Notes: generated by a model from the sequence alone, not told the origin. Numbered from the stretch's first letter, positions 48,348 to 59,867 are shown. The stretch: 64,000 nucleotides of DNA from Paramecium pentaurelia (GCA_905183005.1 CAJJDO010000051.1:434001-498000), one strand, 5' to 3'. Translations and numbers: made by a program.

Positions 48348-50711
48348 TCATTCTAATAACATAATAATCATTGAAAATGAAAGCAAGACTATTGAATAAC
48401 TATCTTAATTTTTTAAGACTTCTGTTTCACTATTAATTTCTAATTCTAAATTTTCTCTTTTTTGGTTTGTTGCTTCAGCATGTAATGTTTGATTTGATTC
48501 TTGTTCATTGGTTTCAGTTTTACTTGATTAAGCATTATCTTCATCTTCTCTTTTAACAGCAGTTCTTTCAGCTTCACCTTCTCTCTTAACAGAAGTTCTT
48601 TCAGCTTCACCTTCTCTCTTAACAGCAGTTCTTTCAGCTTCACCTTCTCTTTTAACAGCAGTTCTTTCAGCTTCACCTTCTCTCTTAACAGCAGTTCTTT
48701 CAGCTTCACCTTCTCTTTTAACAGCAGTTCTTTCAGCTTCACCTTCTCTCTTAACAGCAGTTCTTTCAGCTTCACCTTCTCTTTTAACAGCAGTTCTTTC
48801 AGCTTCACCTTCTCTCTTAACAGCAGTTCTTTCAGCTTCACCTTCTCTTTTAACAGCAGTTCTTTCAGCTTCACCTTCTCTCTTAACAGCAGTTCTTTCA
48901 GCTTCACCTTCTCTTTTAACAGCAGTTCTTTCAGCTTCACCTTCTCTCTTAACAGCAGTTCTTTCAGCTTCACCTTCTCTTTTAACAGCAGTTCTTTCAG
49001 CTTCACCTTCTCTCTTAACAGCAGTTCTTTCAGCTTCACCTTCTCTTTTAACAGCAGTTCTTTCAGCTTCACCTTCTCTCTTAACAGCAGTTCTTTCAGC
49101 TTCACCTTCTCTTTTAACAGCAGTTCTTTCAGCTTCACCTTCTCTCTTAACAGCAGTTCTTTCAGCTTCACCTTCTCTTTTAACAGCAGTTCTTTCAGCT
49201 TCACCTTCTCTCTTAACAGCAGTTCTTTCAGCTTCACCTTCTCTTTTAACAGCAGTTCTTTCAGCTTCACCTTCTCTCTTAACAGCAGTTCTTTCAGCTT
49301 CACCTTCTCTTTTAACAGCAGTTCTTTCAGCTTCACCTTCTCTCTTAACAGCAGTTCTTTCAGCTTCACCTTCTCTTTTAACAGCAGTTCTTTCAGCTTC
49401 ACCTTCTCTCTTAACAGCAGTTCTTTCAGCTTCACCTTCTCTTTTAACAGCAGTTCTTTCAGCTTCACCTTCTCTCTTAACAGCAGTTCTTTCAGCTTCA
49501 CCTTCTCTTTTAACAGCAGTTCTTTCAGCTTCACCTTCTCTCTTAACAGCAGTTCTTTCAGCTTCACCTTCTCTTTTAACAGCAGTTCTTTCAGCTTCAC
49601 CTTCTCTCTTAACAGCAGTTCTTTCAGCTTCACCTTCTCTCTTAACAGCAGTTCTTTCAGCTTCACCTTCTCTCTTAACAGCAGTTCTTTCAGCTTCACC
49701 TTCTCTTTTAACAGCAGTTCTTTCAGCTTCACCTTCTCTCTTAACAGCAGTTCTTTCAGCTTCACCTTCTCTTTTAACAGCAGTTCTTTCAGCTTCACCT
49801 TCTCTCTTAACAGCAGTTCTTTCAGCTTCACCTTCTCTTTTAACAGCAGTTCTTTCAGCTTCACCTTCTCTCTTAACAGCAGTTCTTTCAGCTTCACCTT
49901 CTCTTTTAACAGCAGTTCTTTCAGCTTCACCTTCTCTCTTAACAGCAGTTCTTTCAGCTTCACCTTCTCTTTTAACAGCAGTTCTTTCAGCTTCACCTTC
50001 TCTCTTAACAGCAGTTCTTTCAGCTTCACCTTCTCTTTTAACAGCAGTTCTTTCAGCTTCACCTTCTCTCTTAACAGCAGTTCTTTCAGCTTCACCTTCT
50101 CTTTTAACAGCAGTTCTTTCAGCTTCACCTTCTCTCTTAACAGCAGTTCTTTCAGCTTCACCTTCTCTTTTAACAGCAGTTCTTTCAGCTTCACCTTCTC
50201 TCTTAACAGCAGTTCTTTCAGCTTCACCTTCTCTTTTAACAGCAGTTCTTTCAGCTTCACCTTCTCTCTTAACAGCAGTTCTTTCAGCTTCACCTTCTCT
50301 TTTAACAGCAGTTCTTTCAGCTTCACCTTCTCTCTTAACAGCAGTTCTTTCAGCTTCACCTTCTCTTTTAACAGCAGTTCTTTCAGCTTCACCTTCTCTC
50401 TTAACAGCAGTTCTTTCAGCTTCACCTTCTCTTTTAACAGCAGTTCTTTCAGCTTCACCTTCTCTCTTAACAGCAGTTCTTTCAGCTTCACCTTCTCTTT
50501 TAACAGCAGTTCTTTCAGCTTCACCTTCTCTTTTAACAGCAACTCTTTCAGATGTTGTATCTTCACCTTCTCTTTTAACAGTCATTCTTTCAGATGTATT
50601 ACCATCTTAACCTTCTGTTTAAATCTCCTTCCTATCTGATAGTACTCCTTCATTTTGCTATTCATTTGTTCCCTAAGCCATTTATAACTCTTGAGACATA
50701 ACTATTGTCAT
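48348..50711 (-). CDS. 787-residue protein built from an 11-residue repeat (GEAERTAVKRE)
   Basis: Intronless. The reading frame chosen starts MTIVMSQELQMAQGTNEQQN, passes through an introductory unit (EGEDTTSERVAVKRE), and then repeats GEAERTAVKRE about 60 times to KREDEDNAQSSKTETNEQES, ending SIVLLSFSMIIMLLE. The frame is preferred over the competing open frame (KLKELLLREKV repeat) because it alone has non-repetitive, sensible ends, a good ATG, and variant units. The repeat is highly charged with alternating acidic and basic residues, so a long single alpha-helix or charged rod is likely. The last 15 residues are hydrophobic and could be a membrane tail. Function unknown. The 5' flank is shared with the broken gene at 55085-55371. 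Confidence 0.7.
48528..50585. repeat. 33-bp coding minisatellite with 66-bp higher-order period
   Basis: About 62 nearly identical 33-bp units on the minus strand. Units alternate between two forms that differ at one base (plus strand CTCTCTT versus CTCTTTT), giving a 66-bp higher-order unit. Alternation fails around 49590-49690, where three CTCTCTT units stand in a row. The edge units diverge (for example TCTGTTAAG near 48590, and CAACTCTTTCAGATG near 50540). Very low divergence within the array implies recent expansion or ongoing homogenisation. Confidence 0.95.
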
Positions 50712-50760
50712 GATACAAAAAACGAACAATATTAAATTTTTTTTCATTAAAAATATTATT
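50712..50760 (-). promoter_or_regulatory. 5' flank shared with the gene at 55085-55371
   Basis: Directly upstream of the minisatellite gene's ATG the plus strand reads AAAAAACGAACAATAT followed by a T-run and CATTA. The same string occurs at 55378-55410 upstream of the small broken gene. The match, in the same position and orientation relative to the start codon, indicates a duplicated promoter and leader or common descent of the two genes. Confidence 0.6.
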
Positions 50761-52088
50761 TAAATTTTTTTCTAACTTTTAACGATTTGTATCTTAAATT
50801 TTTTAATTTTCTCGTTAATTCTTAATCTTCTGATTTAACAATTTTTTTAATGCAATTTTCAATTTCAAAATTTTTATCGTTTTTTTTGTCATTTTCATCT
50901 CAAACAACTATTAATTTTCTATAAATTATACTTTTTATTAACATTATTCTAAAATATGATTTTATTTTTTCTACTTATATAAGCAACTTTGAATCTTAAC
51001 AATAAAGGCTTTTATACATCAGATAGTATTCTATTTGTTTTAAGCTTTTCTTAGCTCAAAGTTGATGACAACTCTAATTTTTTATTTCAAATTTTCTTCA
51101 TATCAAATTTTTTTTATTAATTATTTTTTTCTCTACTATATCATATCCTCCCAAAACACTCAGTTTTTTATTAAAAATACTAATTTAATGTTGTATTTTC
51201 TTTTTTCAAAGTACTAATTTTATGTTCCATAAAATAATTTAGATTATTATAAAACACAACTATGGATAATTTATTACATAATTTTAAATGTTCTTTAAGA
51301 AGCCGCAACTAATATTATAAATTCTAAAATTATTGCAAAAACTCTATTTCAGGTCTTTTAAACTAAAAATATTTCAAATAAAATATTGTACTTATCTACT
51401 TTTTTTGATAAATTAAGCTAATTTAAAGTACTTTAATAATTACAATTGATTAAGTAAAATCTGATTCATTAATAAATTGTTATTGTAAAAATAGTTCTGA
51501 AAGTATTTTTTAAAAAGATAGAGTTTCATGTATCAATCAAGATGAAGTAAATATTATTTTTTCATCATTTGTGTATATTTTTCTTTATTAAATAATGACA
51601 AAGATTCTTAATTGTTATTCTTGTTTAAGTAAACAATTTATTTTTCAAAAAAAATTAATAAACAATTATTATAATAATTATCTCTAATAAGTTATTTCAG
51701 ATTGTGCCTAAGCTAATTACTTATATAGTTCGATAATTGCGAAAAGATAAAAATAAAGACTATGCTATCATATAATGCTCACATAGAAGTTTATTTTAGA
51801 ATGGATATCAAATTTGAAATTTTTTAAAACTAATAGTAAGCAAATATAGATTAATATATTATATTATCGATTGTTAACTGATCTCAACATATTTTTTTTT
51901 ATTAAACAAGTTCTAACCAAATTATTGATCAAATGTTAATCCAAAATACTTGATTTATCACTATAAGAATTTTATTTTTAATTAATTATTTGTCTAAGTA
52001 TAATAATTTTTAAATATTGATATTCATATAAAAATTATATTAAAATATCTTTGTCATTCTAAATATTATTTTTGTTATTTAAAAGCTA
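50761..52088. other. AT-rich, no gene recognised
   Basis: About 1.3 kb upstream of the minisatellite gene, near-pure A/T with poly-T runs and no exon that I can support. Part of the gene-poor island. Confidence 0.45.
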
Positions 52089-52165
52089 TACAATTATAAT
52101 GAAAAATTAACTTCCTTAATAAGAATTTTACAAGATGAATTAGATTAATCTAAAGAAAATTGATG
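52089..52165 (+). pseudogene. duplicated fragment of the coiled-coil gene at 44923-47016
   Basis: The sequence around GAAAAATTAACTTCCTTAAT and TTACAAGATGAATTAGATTA matches 46633-46718 almost base for base, with one T/G and one C/T change and a small deletion near the 3' end (AAAGAAAATTGATGAA against AAAAGAAAATAGAAACTAGATGAA). Flanks do not match. It is in the same orientation as the source gene and about 5.4 kb away, just beyond the 3' side of the retrotransposon remnant. Confidence 0.85.
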
Positions 52166-52439
52166 AACCATAATACTATAAATTGCTATTGTATTTATAT
52201 AAGTATACTTTCATATTTAGTTAATCATATTGTATTTTGGTTAAATTGCAAAAAAAAAAATTTTGAAATTAATGTGAAAAATAAGAAATTTAGTAAGCCC
52301 GAGCAAAATCAACAACATTAATACTTTTTGATTATTAATAATGAATCAAAAAGAGCAATTAATAAATTTGATTTCTAACATTTATTTGTATTTTTATATT
52401 AGATATTAAAAATCAAAAAGTAAGACATAAACAAAATAT

Positions 52440-54450
52440 TTCAACCTAAAAATTTATTTCTTCCTTTCTTTATCATACTTTAGTAAATTTGAGACTTGAG
52501 CACTTCTACACTCTCTTCCTTCATCAAAACCATATGCTCTTTATTTGAGTAATGAAAGCTACTGAGTTTATAGAGAGCAAGGCTTAAATAAATGTCTCAA
52601 AGAAGCCTTATTTATAGAAGAGCAAACCCTTTGGCTCCCAATCCTTTTCTAAAAATGTATTGATCAATGATTTTGAGCAATACTTAAAGTTTTTTCAGAA
52701 TATTTTTCTTTAATTGTATTCAAGATTTTGAATTACTCTCATTTCATTCTTAAATTTATATATAACACTTATAATTGTTACTTTATTATTAACATTAAAA
52801 CATATATAATTCTTTTAAATTCATTTGGTTTTACTGTTTTCTTAAATTGAGTTCAATAGCTCTCTTCTTATTTGTTTTTTTGCTTTTCTTCTTATCTTAG
52901 AACTTATCAAATCCTTATTTACATCCGAAATTTCAAGCTGAATCCTTTTGAGATCCATAGCAACTTTTATTTCAGTATATATATACTTTTTTTACTTTTG
53001 TTATTTATGGTAATATTTTCCAGAAACAATTTAATTTTATGGCCAGATACTTATACTTGTATTACTCTACTAAAGAGTGTCAAAAGAGGTCCTCAGATTT
53101 AATTTTACTTTGATTATTTATGAGCTTAATTCCAGATTTCTTTTTTATTTATTTATAGCGAATTATTTTTGCATATTTATCCATAGAGATTTAAAAATTA
53201 TCGAGTTTTGTTATTTAATCACAGCTAGCGATGACATGAATAACCTGGCTAAATCTGTGACTTGAGTATAGAGAGAATTTCCTCAAGTTAAATATTGAAT
53301 AGCAGAGATGGCAAAGGCGATCCTTGAATAACACCATTTCCGAACGGCACTTATAGGAAATCATCTTTATTTATATCTAGAATTTCTTTTTATTTAAGAA
53401 TCTGATCTAGTATTCGCCTTTTAACAGTATTAAAAACAAATTTTTGAAATCAATAAATATACAGTTCATGTTGTCTTTTTGAGTATGCGGTTATACGATT
53501 GATAAGAGTTAGTATATTAATCTGACCGATTGATTGTAGTACAAATCCTGCTTACTCTTGACTGAGCCATCCGATCATGTAGTTTTTGAGTTAGGTAGGA
53601 ATCTTATTTTACGAATTTATATATGTGACTTAGAATTGTTAGTGGACGAAATTCCGTTTTAGATGGAATTGTAGGAAATACTTTGTTTAATGGGATTAAC
53701 CTAGCTGAACATACTCATATATCATTCAAAAATGATGATTGCTGGATAATATTATACGAAATTCCATCATAGCTGATAGCCTTTTTCAAGGATATTAACT
53801 CTTATAACTCATATGTATCAATATATTTTAGAAGCTGTAGTGTTGGCAGTAAGGAGGGGAAAAATTAATATTTTTTTGTATTTTATCGAGTTAATCGAAA
53901 AAAATAATTAATTAATGTGCTATCTCCAAAATTTGTTTCATCATTCTAATCTATATAGTAAGAGTATAACCTAAAATCCTTTCTTCCATTCGTTTATTGC
54001 TGCTTTTTGTAATGAATTCGTAAAATCTTGATTTGTCTATTTAGTAGGTTCAGTTTAAATTTTCAAAGAAATCTTTTTCCTATTTTTACTTTTAATTTAT
54101 GAAGGAAAGCTTTTTTCTTGATTGTTTAGATCACTTAGTGTTTACTCATTTTTATAATTTCAAAATGATAGAAGCAAGCGAAACCATTAAATTTTTAGGA
54201 TGCCTTAGTTTTAAAGACTTGGCAATCGGAGCTAGTTGAAAAAGCAATTTTGCTTTTCCATTTAAGGTCTCTGTATATTTAAATATAGAAGATCATATTC
54301 AGATAAGGTATCAAGCGTACTTCTTTATGTAGAGGTAAGTTTCTGGATTGGTAAATTTTAATTTATAAAGTTCTTTGCAAGAAACGATTAGTTTTTGTTC
54401 TTGAAAAGTAATAAATTGAAGGTTTTTTTAAGTATTTAGAAATAAATCAT
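52440..54450 (-). mobile_element. decayed non-LTR (LINE-type) retrotransposon with reverse transcriptase remnants
   Basis: Base composition here is less AT-rich than the surroundings. Minus-strand frames, joined across several frameshifts, carry reverse-transcriptase blocks in the right order: SLKKAISYDGISYN (53740-53795), FRPLTILSHIYKF (53600-53665), a loop reading YLTQKLHDRMAQS, then FIDFK (about 53445-53463) matching the F-x-D-F catalytic block, GNGVIQGSPL (53303-53342), and the place of the YxDD block (about 53222-53245), where the motif is lost. The thumb-like KKSGIKLINN follows. Upstream (53800-54450) the frames are more broken. Multiple stops and frameshifts show it is dead. The exact ends are not visible; no poly-A tail or target-site duplication was identified. 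Confidence 0.78.
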
Positions 54451-55084
54451 GCATAAACTTCATTTTGTAATTACACAATATTAATCTTAAAAAAGTGAAT
54501 TATATAGATTTATGAGCATTTAAATTAAAAAATTATAACTAAATATTAGATTTTCTTACCTAGTATATTATAGAATATAAGAGTTTTTAAATAAAAGTAA
54601 AAAATAAAATATAGAATTTGAAATCTACACATTTATAAAATGATGTTAAATTCTATATCACTAAAAAAATACAGTAAATGAGTTCAAAAACTATAATTTA
54701 TAGCATTTGTTAAGAATATTTAATTATCATGGAATAAAAGTATTTGATTTAAAGAAAGATCAGTTGCGAATAAAGTTTTGATTTATCAACTAATTTACTG
54801 ATTTAAATACAATAAGAATTAAAAATTCAAATTAATATCAGAAACATAAATTTACTTTATATCTAATGAAATAGAATTATTGAGAAACTCTTATTATTTT
54901 TAATTTAGACTCTAATTATAAATAAAGATGTTTGAGTTTATAAAAATTATTGAATCAATAACAAAAATGAAAGTGCACAGCAAATTAAAACTATTTAAGG
55001 TAAAAATATTAATTTTTGATAGAAAAGAATTTTAATAAAATAAAATACGATATTTTATCTTGGTAAATCAATCAATAAACTAAA
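54451..55084. other. AT-rich spacer
   Basis: No gene supported. A minus-strand frame from the neighbouring broken gene stays open to about 54827 but is hydrophobic and low-complexity, so I regard it as chance. Confidence 0.4.
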
Positions 55085-55371
55085 TTAATGATCATCGATA
55101 ATTTCAACAAGGTCATCCCCATAATTGTCTTATTTTATTACTACTTCTATATTTTCTCTTCTTGGCTTATATTTTGTTTTAGTTTAATCTTTGTTCAATG
55201 ATTTTTATTTCTCCACTAACTTCTTAAATGACAGCACTTTATACATCTTATCCTAACCTTTTTTTATCCTTCAAACTTTGAATCGTGATTACTTTCTTTT
55301 TTAATATAATCCTCTCTATGACTAGCTATTATATCTTCTTGTTTTTCAACTTTTTGTGACCAAACTACCAT
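55085..55371 (-). pseudogene. small broken gene, relative of the minisatellite-gene locus
   Basis: From ATG at 55371 the minus strand reads MVVWSQKVEKQEDIIASHRE and continues to KFEGQKK, where the frame must shift. Downstream, the next frame reads LVEKQKSLNKDQTKTKYKP and ends in an acidic stretch (QDNYGDDLVEIIDDH). The shift falls at a run of seven A; one extra A would make the reading continuous. A 35-nt intron starting GTTAGG is the alternative, longer than others here. The start context and charged composition resemble the gene at 48348-50711, which also begins M-x-x-V-x-SQ, but no 33-bp repeat is present. Confidence 0.45.
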
Positions 55372-55930
55372 TATCAAATAAAAAACGAACAATATATAAT
55401 TTTTTCATTAAATTAATTAAATGAATTTTTTTATTTTAATAAACATTGATATATAATCTGAGTATCACACAATAATAGGATATTACTATTTAATGGGAAA
55501 ATGAAATTTATAAAGAATTGAAGATAATTAGTTAATTGAAGAAACTCGTTTAATAATTATTTGTTGCATTAAATTTGAAATTAGGATTAAACTATTTAAG
55601 AAAAAAACAATATTTTGGTTAATAAAATTAATTAAAATATAATAATATTTCTGAAGAGATTATATGTTCATCAAAATTCTTAAAGCTTGGCGTAGGCTCT
55701 ATGATTCATATTTAATGTTAAATAGAGAGTTTTTAAAAAATGAAATATTTCTGTGAAATTAATTTTAATTAAAAATATTTATAGGTTTAATTAAAAAGAT
55801 TTCAATATTTAAAGACAAATAATGTATATATTTTTTTTAATCATTTAAAATATCTTTTTTATGAATTCGTGTGATTTTAATGATTTTGTAAATCTTATAA
55901 AATAGGTTAAATTAAAAAATAATGAAAACT
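55372..55930. other. AT-rich spacer with shared 5' flank
   Basis: Bases 55378-55410 match the flank of the minisatellite gene (see 50712-50760). The rest is AT-rich with no exon. The 13-mer AGGCTCTATGATT occurs here (about 55693) and again in the last exon of the next gene (about 55950), which may be chance. Confidence 0.45.
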
Positions 55931-57767
55931 TCATTTAGGTCTTTAAATCTTAGGCTCTATGATTGATTCTTCTATTCTAGATCTAAAAAATGGATCTAAT
56001 GGACTTAAGTTTCCTTGACGTTATTAGGACATTTAAATCTATTCAAAAAATTAAACTATATTTCTATCAATCATAGATAATAGTTTATCATCAACACTAC
56101 TTCTTCTTTTATCTTATTATAATGAAGAGAAAGAACAATAATAATCTTTAAGATTCTTAGATTACAATTTTTTATTATTATTAATAGCTCTAAAACTTTT
56201 TTAAAACCCAGCTTCAGATATTAAATCATTACCCATATCTTCCATTTACAATTTTTCATCTTATAAGATAGGTTTAGGTAGAAGATCAAACAATTTATAC
56301 TATTCATCATTTAATAAAATGAATTTCAGTAGATCAACTTCATGTAGCTTTTAAATGATTTTCACCACATCCATTTATGAAAGTATTTCTTATTTAACTT
56401 GAGCAAACATTTTTTTTTTCTTTTTATGACAACCAAATAGAATAAGAAGAGATTCATAAATACTTGTTGACAATTTTTCTTCAGTATTAATTTCTCTAGT
56501 TCTTCTAATTTATTCTTAGACATCTATAACTTAATCACTTTATTATAAATTAATTATCTCTATATTTTATGGTCTTTAATTTTCAGAATTAGGAAATCTA
56601 TATAATTCATTTGCTATTGAAATGGTCATCAGATTATTTATTAATGGATTTATAATTAAGGCAGCCATTACCATAAATAATTACCAAATTCCTCCAATTT
56701 TACTTAATATTGTTTATATCTTAATGTACGATCTCTAATAGATAGTTTCTTTGTAATCTAATTAGATGTAATGGTAAACAAGATAATCATCATTATATAA
56801 CTCAGTATATTCTCTTCTGTCTTATTTTTTTAAATTTAAATCTACTTAGTCTGTGCTAAATAGGAATCCATTATCTGTATGAGTTTCTGATATTCTATAA
56901 GTCCATTATAACATTTTAGAGGTTGAGATGGAGAAACTATTTATGTCTAAATTAATAAGTTGGGAGTATGGTGTATCAGGATGATTCAATTGCATCAAAT
57001 AATCACTTGCATAAACAGAATAATGGCCAGCAGATAAAACTTTCTTGATTTCATCTATTGGTGCACAACCTTAATATTCTGTAGTATTTTTGCAAATGCT
57101 TAATTCAATTACTAAGTACTAATACTTATACCCTGAGATTTGACCTTACAAAACCTTAAATTAACATAAAAATTTTACAGGAGGGTTATTCCTAAGTCTA
57201 GTTCGATTGATACATTAGACAACACCTAATCTAGTATTTTTGAAAAATTCTTTCTATAACTCATTATCAAAATCTTCAGCAACACAAGGGGCAATAGGCA
57301 ATGGGGAGCAACTAAATACCTTTTATTTTTACTTTAGTGAAACTTAAACCTTACCGGTTGTTTCATTTAATAGTCTTTCTCTCACACAATGACTCATCGA
57401 TAAGTTGTAATATTTCATTTACCCTTTAATGGGTTCTGAATTTTTAGTTGCAATTGTAACAGCAAGAGTGAAATTATCATTAAAAAGTGGGAAAGACTTA
57501 AATAGGATTGATAATTACTGTTGAGTCAAATATCTGAAGCTCAGATGTAACAACTTTAGGTTCAGCTTTGTGTAATAGAGCTGTTATTTCAGTCACTAAG
57601 TAAATTAACGTAGCTGTTCCTATTAGGAAGGTCATACAACACCCAACCACAGAAGTGTACTTACTTTTGTCAAGGACCCTGAAGGTCGGTAATTATCCAA
57701 AAATATCGAAAGTATCGATAGTTGAATTGGCAATTCTAGAAAAAACATTCTTAGATCGATCAAACAT
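55931..57767 (-). CDS. two-TM membrane protein of a ciliate-specific family
   Basis: 604 residues with one 22-nt intron. After FDIFGQLPTFRVLDKSK comes the first membrane helix (TSVVGCCMTFLIGTATLIYL), then an extracytoplasmic domain of about 330 residues with cysteines (SHCVRERL, CSPLPIAPC, QGCAP) and HPDTPYSQLINLDINSFS. QTILSKIGGIWQLFMVMAAL marks the second helix. The last 210 residues are cytoplasmic and Gln-rich with CHKKKKKMFAQ. The plan matches the gene at 39436-41755. A GGTAAG stretch near 57350 looks like a donor site but the frame is open through it, so I do not splice it. Function unknown. Confidence 0.8.
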
Positions 57768-57935
57768 TAGAAAATAATAAATCTTAATAAATAATAAATA
57801 GATTGAACATCTCTATTAAAATAGTAAAAATTACTTTATTTATATTTATTTAATGTTATTACATTAATGATGTAAATAGAATAAGTCTTATTTTAAATGT
57901 GAATTCATTATTTATTTTACACTTATTGGTCTAGT

Positions 57936-59867
57936 ATGATAGAAGAAATTGAAAGTTTATACAGAAATAGAGCTATTTTAGAGAAGAGGATGGCTTAACA
58001 ATCTCCAAAGTAAGTTTTAGTGGATGCTCTCTGTGATGATTTAGATGCATTTTTGGAATATGAAAGTTAAATCACAGGCTCATACATAAGAAGTTAAAGT
58101 AAGGTGATAGGCAGAAAATAATATTTATTTATGATTCCAGAGGGCATAACATTGTTGCAATTGATCAATTAGAATGGTAGATTATCAAGGATTCAAATCG
58201 AAGAGATTTACAAATAATTGTTATAGGCATTACATCAAATTCATACCAAATATAGTCTAGGAAGATGTTTTCATGTTGGTAATATTTATTACCATAATAA
58301 TTCAATATAAATGGCTGCTTTTGGGTTTTATCCTAATTTATAGCTGATACCTCCTGAATTCTTAGTAAGGGGAGAATAAAGTTAAAATAGAATATATAGT
58401 TAGAGTATTGATGTTTGGTTGGTTGGTTGTATTATATATTAGTTGTTTACTGGTTAAGTTTTGAATAGTTTTAAGACATTAAAAGAATATCTGACATTTT
58501 ATAATTAAATTTAATCATTAAGAATAGATGAGGATTGGAAGAATCGTCTAATGAAAATGCTTCATCCAACAGAAGCTTAGAGATGTACATTCTTCTAGAT
58601 GCACATTCATCATGAAATTTCTAATAGTTATTAAGAGGGTATTAAAGAATTTTATAAAAATATTTTTTTAACTTAGAATTACTCTTCATTAATAAAAATG
58701 AGAGAATTAATTGATGATAATTATATAGAATGGGCAGTGGTATCTAAATTCTTATTTAAATATTATAGCCTAAAGAATTTACGAAATAAATGGAGTTACC
58801 AAAAGTACTGAATCCTTTTCGTTATAGAATTCAACGTCCTAATCCTAATCCTAATCCACAAATATAAGAAAATCTTGCTCCTTATCCAAGAATAGCTAAT
58901 ACAACAGATTATTACTCTTAACCAATATAACCTTCTCCACCTTTTGAGGATCTATCAATAGATGATCCACCAATTTAGGATCTACCAATTGAGGATCCAC
59001 CAATTTAGAATCGACCAATTGAGAATCCACTAATTGATCCAATAGATTAAAGTCCTTAGCAATTAATGTAATATCCTGATTTAGGTTTTTTACCTTATAG
59101 ATGCAGAGATTAAAATGTAAATAATAAGATTTATTATATAGGATTTTATTAAATTTAAAGATATTTGGATTGAATTACATTTTGAATCCTATAAATGGTA
59201 TTTGATGAATTCTTTAAAGCAACATATTGAATTATAAGAAATTAAAAGTCCTGTTGAAACATTTACAGTATATTGTTTACTAAAAATGGCCGTACTCATG
59301 AGATAAGAGTTTGTCAGTTAATGGAATAATAAGTTTTTGAATTTTGATAATGAGCTATGGAAGAATTTCAAAACTAGTATATAAGCAAAAAAGTTTTTTA
59401 AAGATCTTTAAAATTAACTTAATGCAGATTTATCTATTATAAATGATAATTATTAACTTTGTAACTTTAAAAAACTTAGTAGTGAAGATGAAAATATATT
59501 TAATTCAATTAAATCAATTATTAATATGCCTGAATAAGAATAAAATTCCAATAATTTTAAATTACCATATAGAAAATCTTTGAGAAAACTTTATCATTCC
59601 ATAAAAAATAGTTGTTAATAAGATTGTGATAACAAATTATAACTTACTTTATTACAATTAAAATTCATTATTTGTATGGGAATTTCATCAATATTTTCAC
59701 CAATAATTAGGGAAGTTATTTTCATTTAAGTAAAAAGAGCTCAAAATATATCTAATTTTGATAATCCCTATTATTTAGAATAAGAATTCTTTAGATAGCA
59801 AGATGCAAATATTTTGAATAATCAAATTAAGATAATTGAAGAACAATTTTTTTAATCTTAAAGTTGA
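57936..59867 (+). CDS. pseudokinase-like protein with degenerate catalytic motifs
   Basis: 625 residues, two introns (29 and 25 nt). A kinase fold is still readable: MIPEGITLLQLINQNGRLSR in the hinge region, YKQLLQALHQIHTK (helix E), then CFHVGNIYYHNN where HRDLKPxN should be, MAAFGFYPN where DFG should be, LIPPEFLVRGE for the APE motif, and SIDVWLVGCIIYQLFTG for helix F, ending MLHPTEAQRC. No glycine loop, VAIK lysine, HRD aspartate or DFG aspartate is seen, so phosphotransfer is not expected. A Pro/Asp-rich linker with repeated PPIQ and PIED units (about 320-390) joins a C-terminal 210-residue helical region. Likely a scaffold. Confidence 0.78.

Noticed and set aside
48446..50566. Minus-strand frame of KLKELLLREKV repeats as the real protein of the minisatellite
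   Set aside because: It has poorer ends than the GEAERTAVKRE frame, which extends naturally to an ATG at 50711 and a non-repetitive C-terminus. The second frame is open only because the unit length is a multiple of three.
57345..57385. Apparent splice donor GGTAAGG in the two-TM gene
   Set aside because: The frame is open straight through (TTGKVQVSLKQKQKVF into CSPLPIAPC) and no acceptor gives a better phase.
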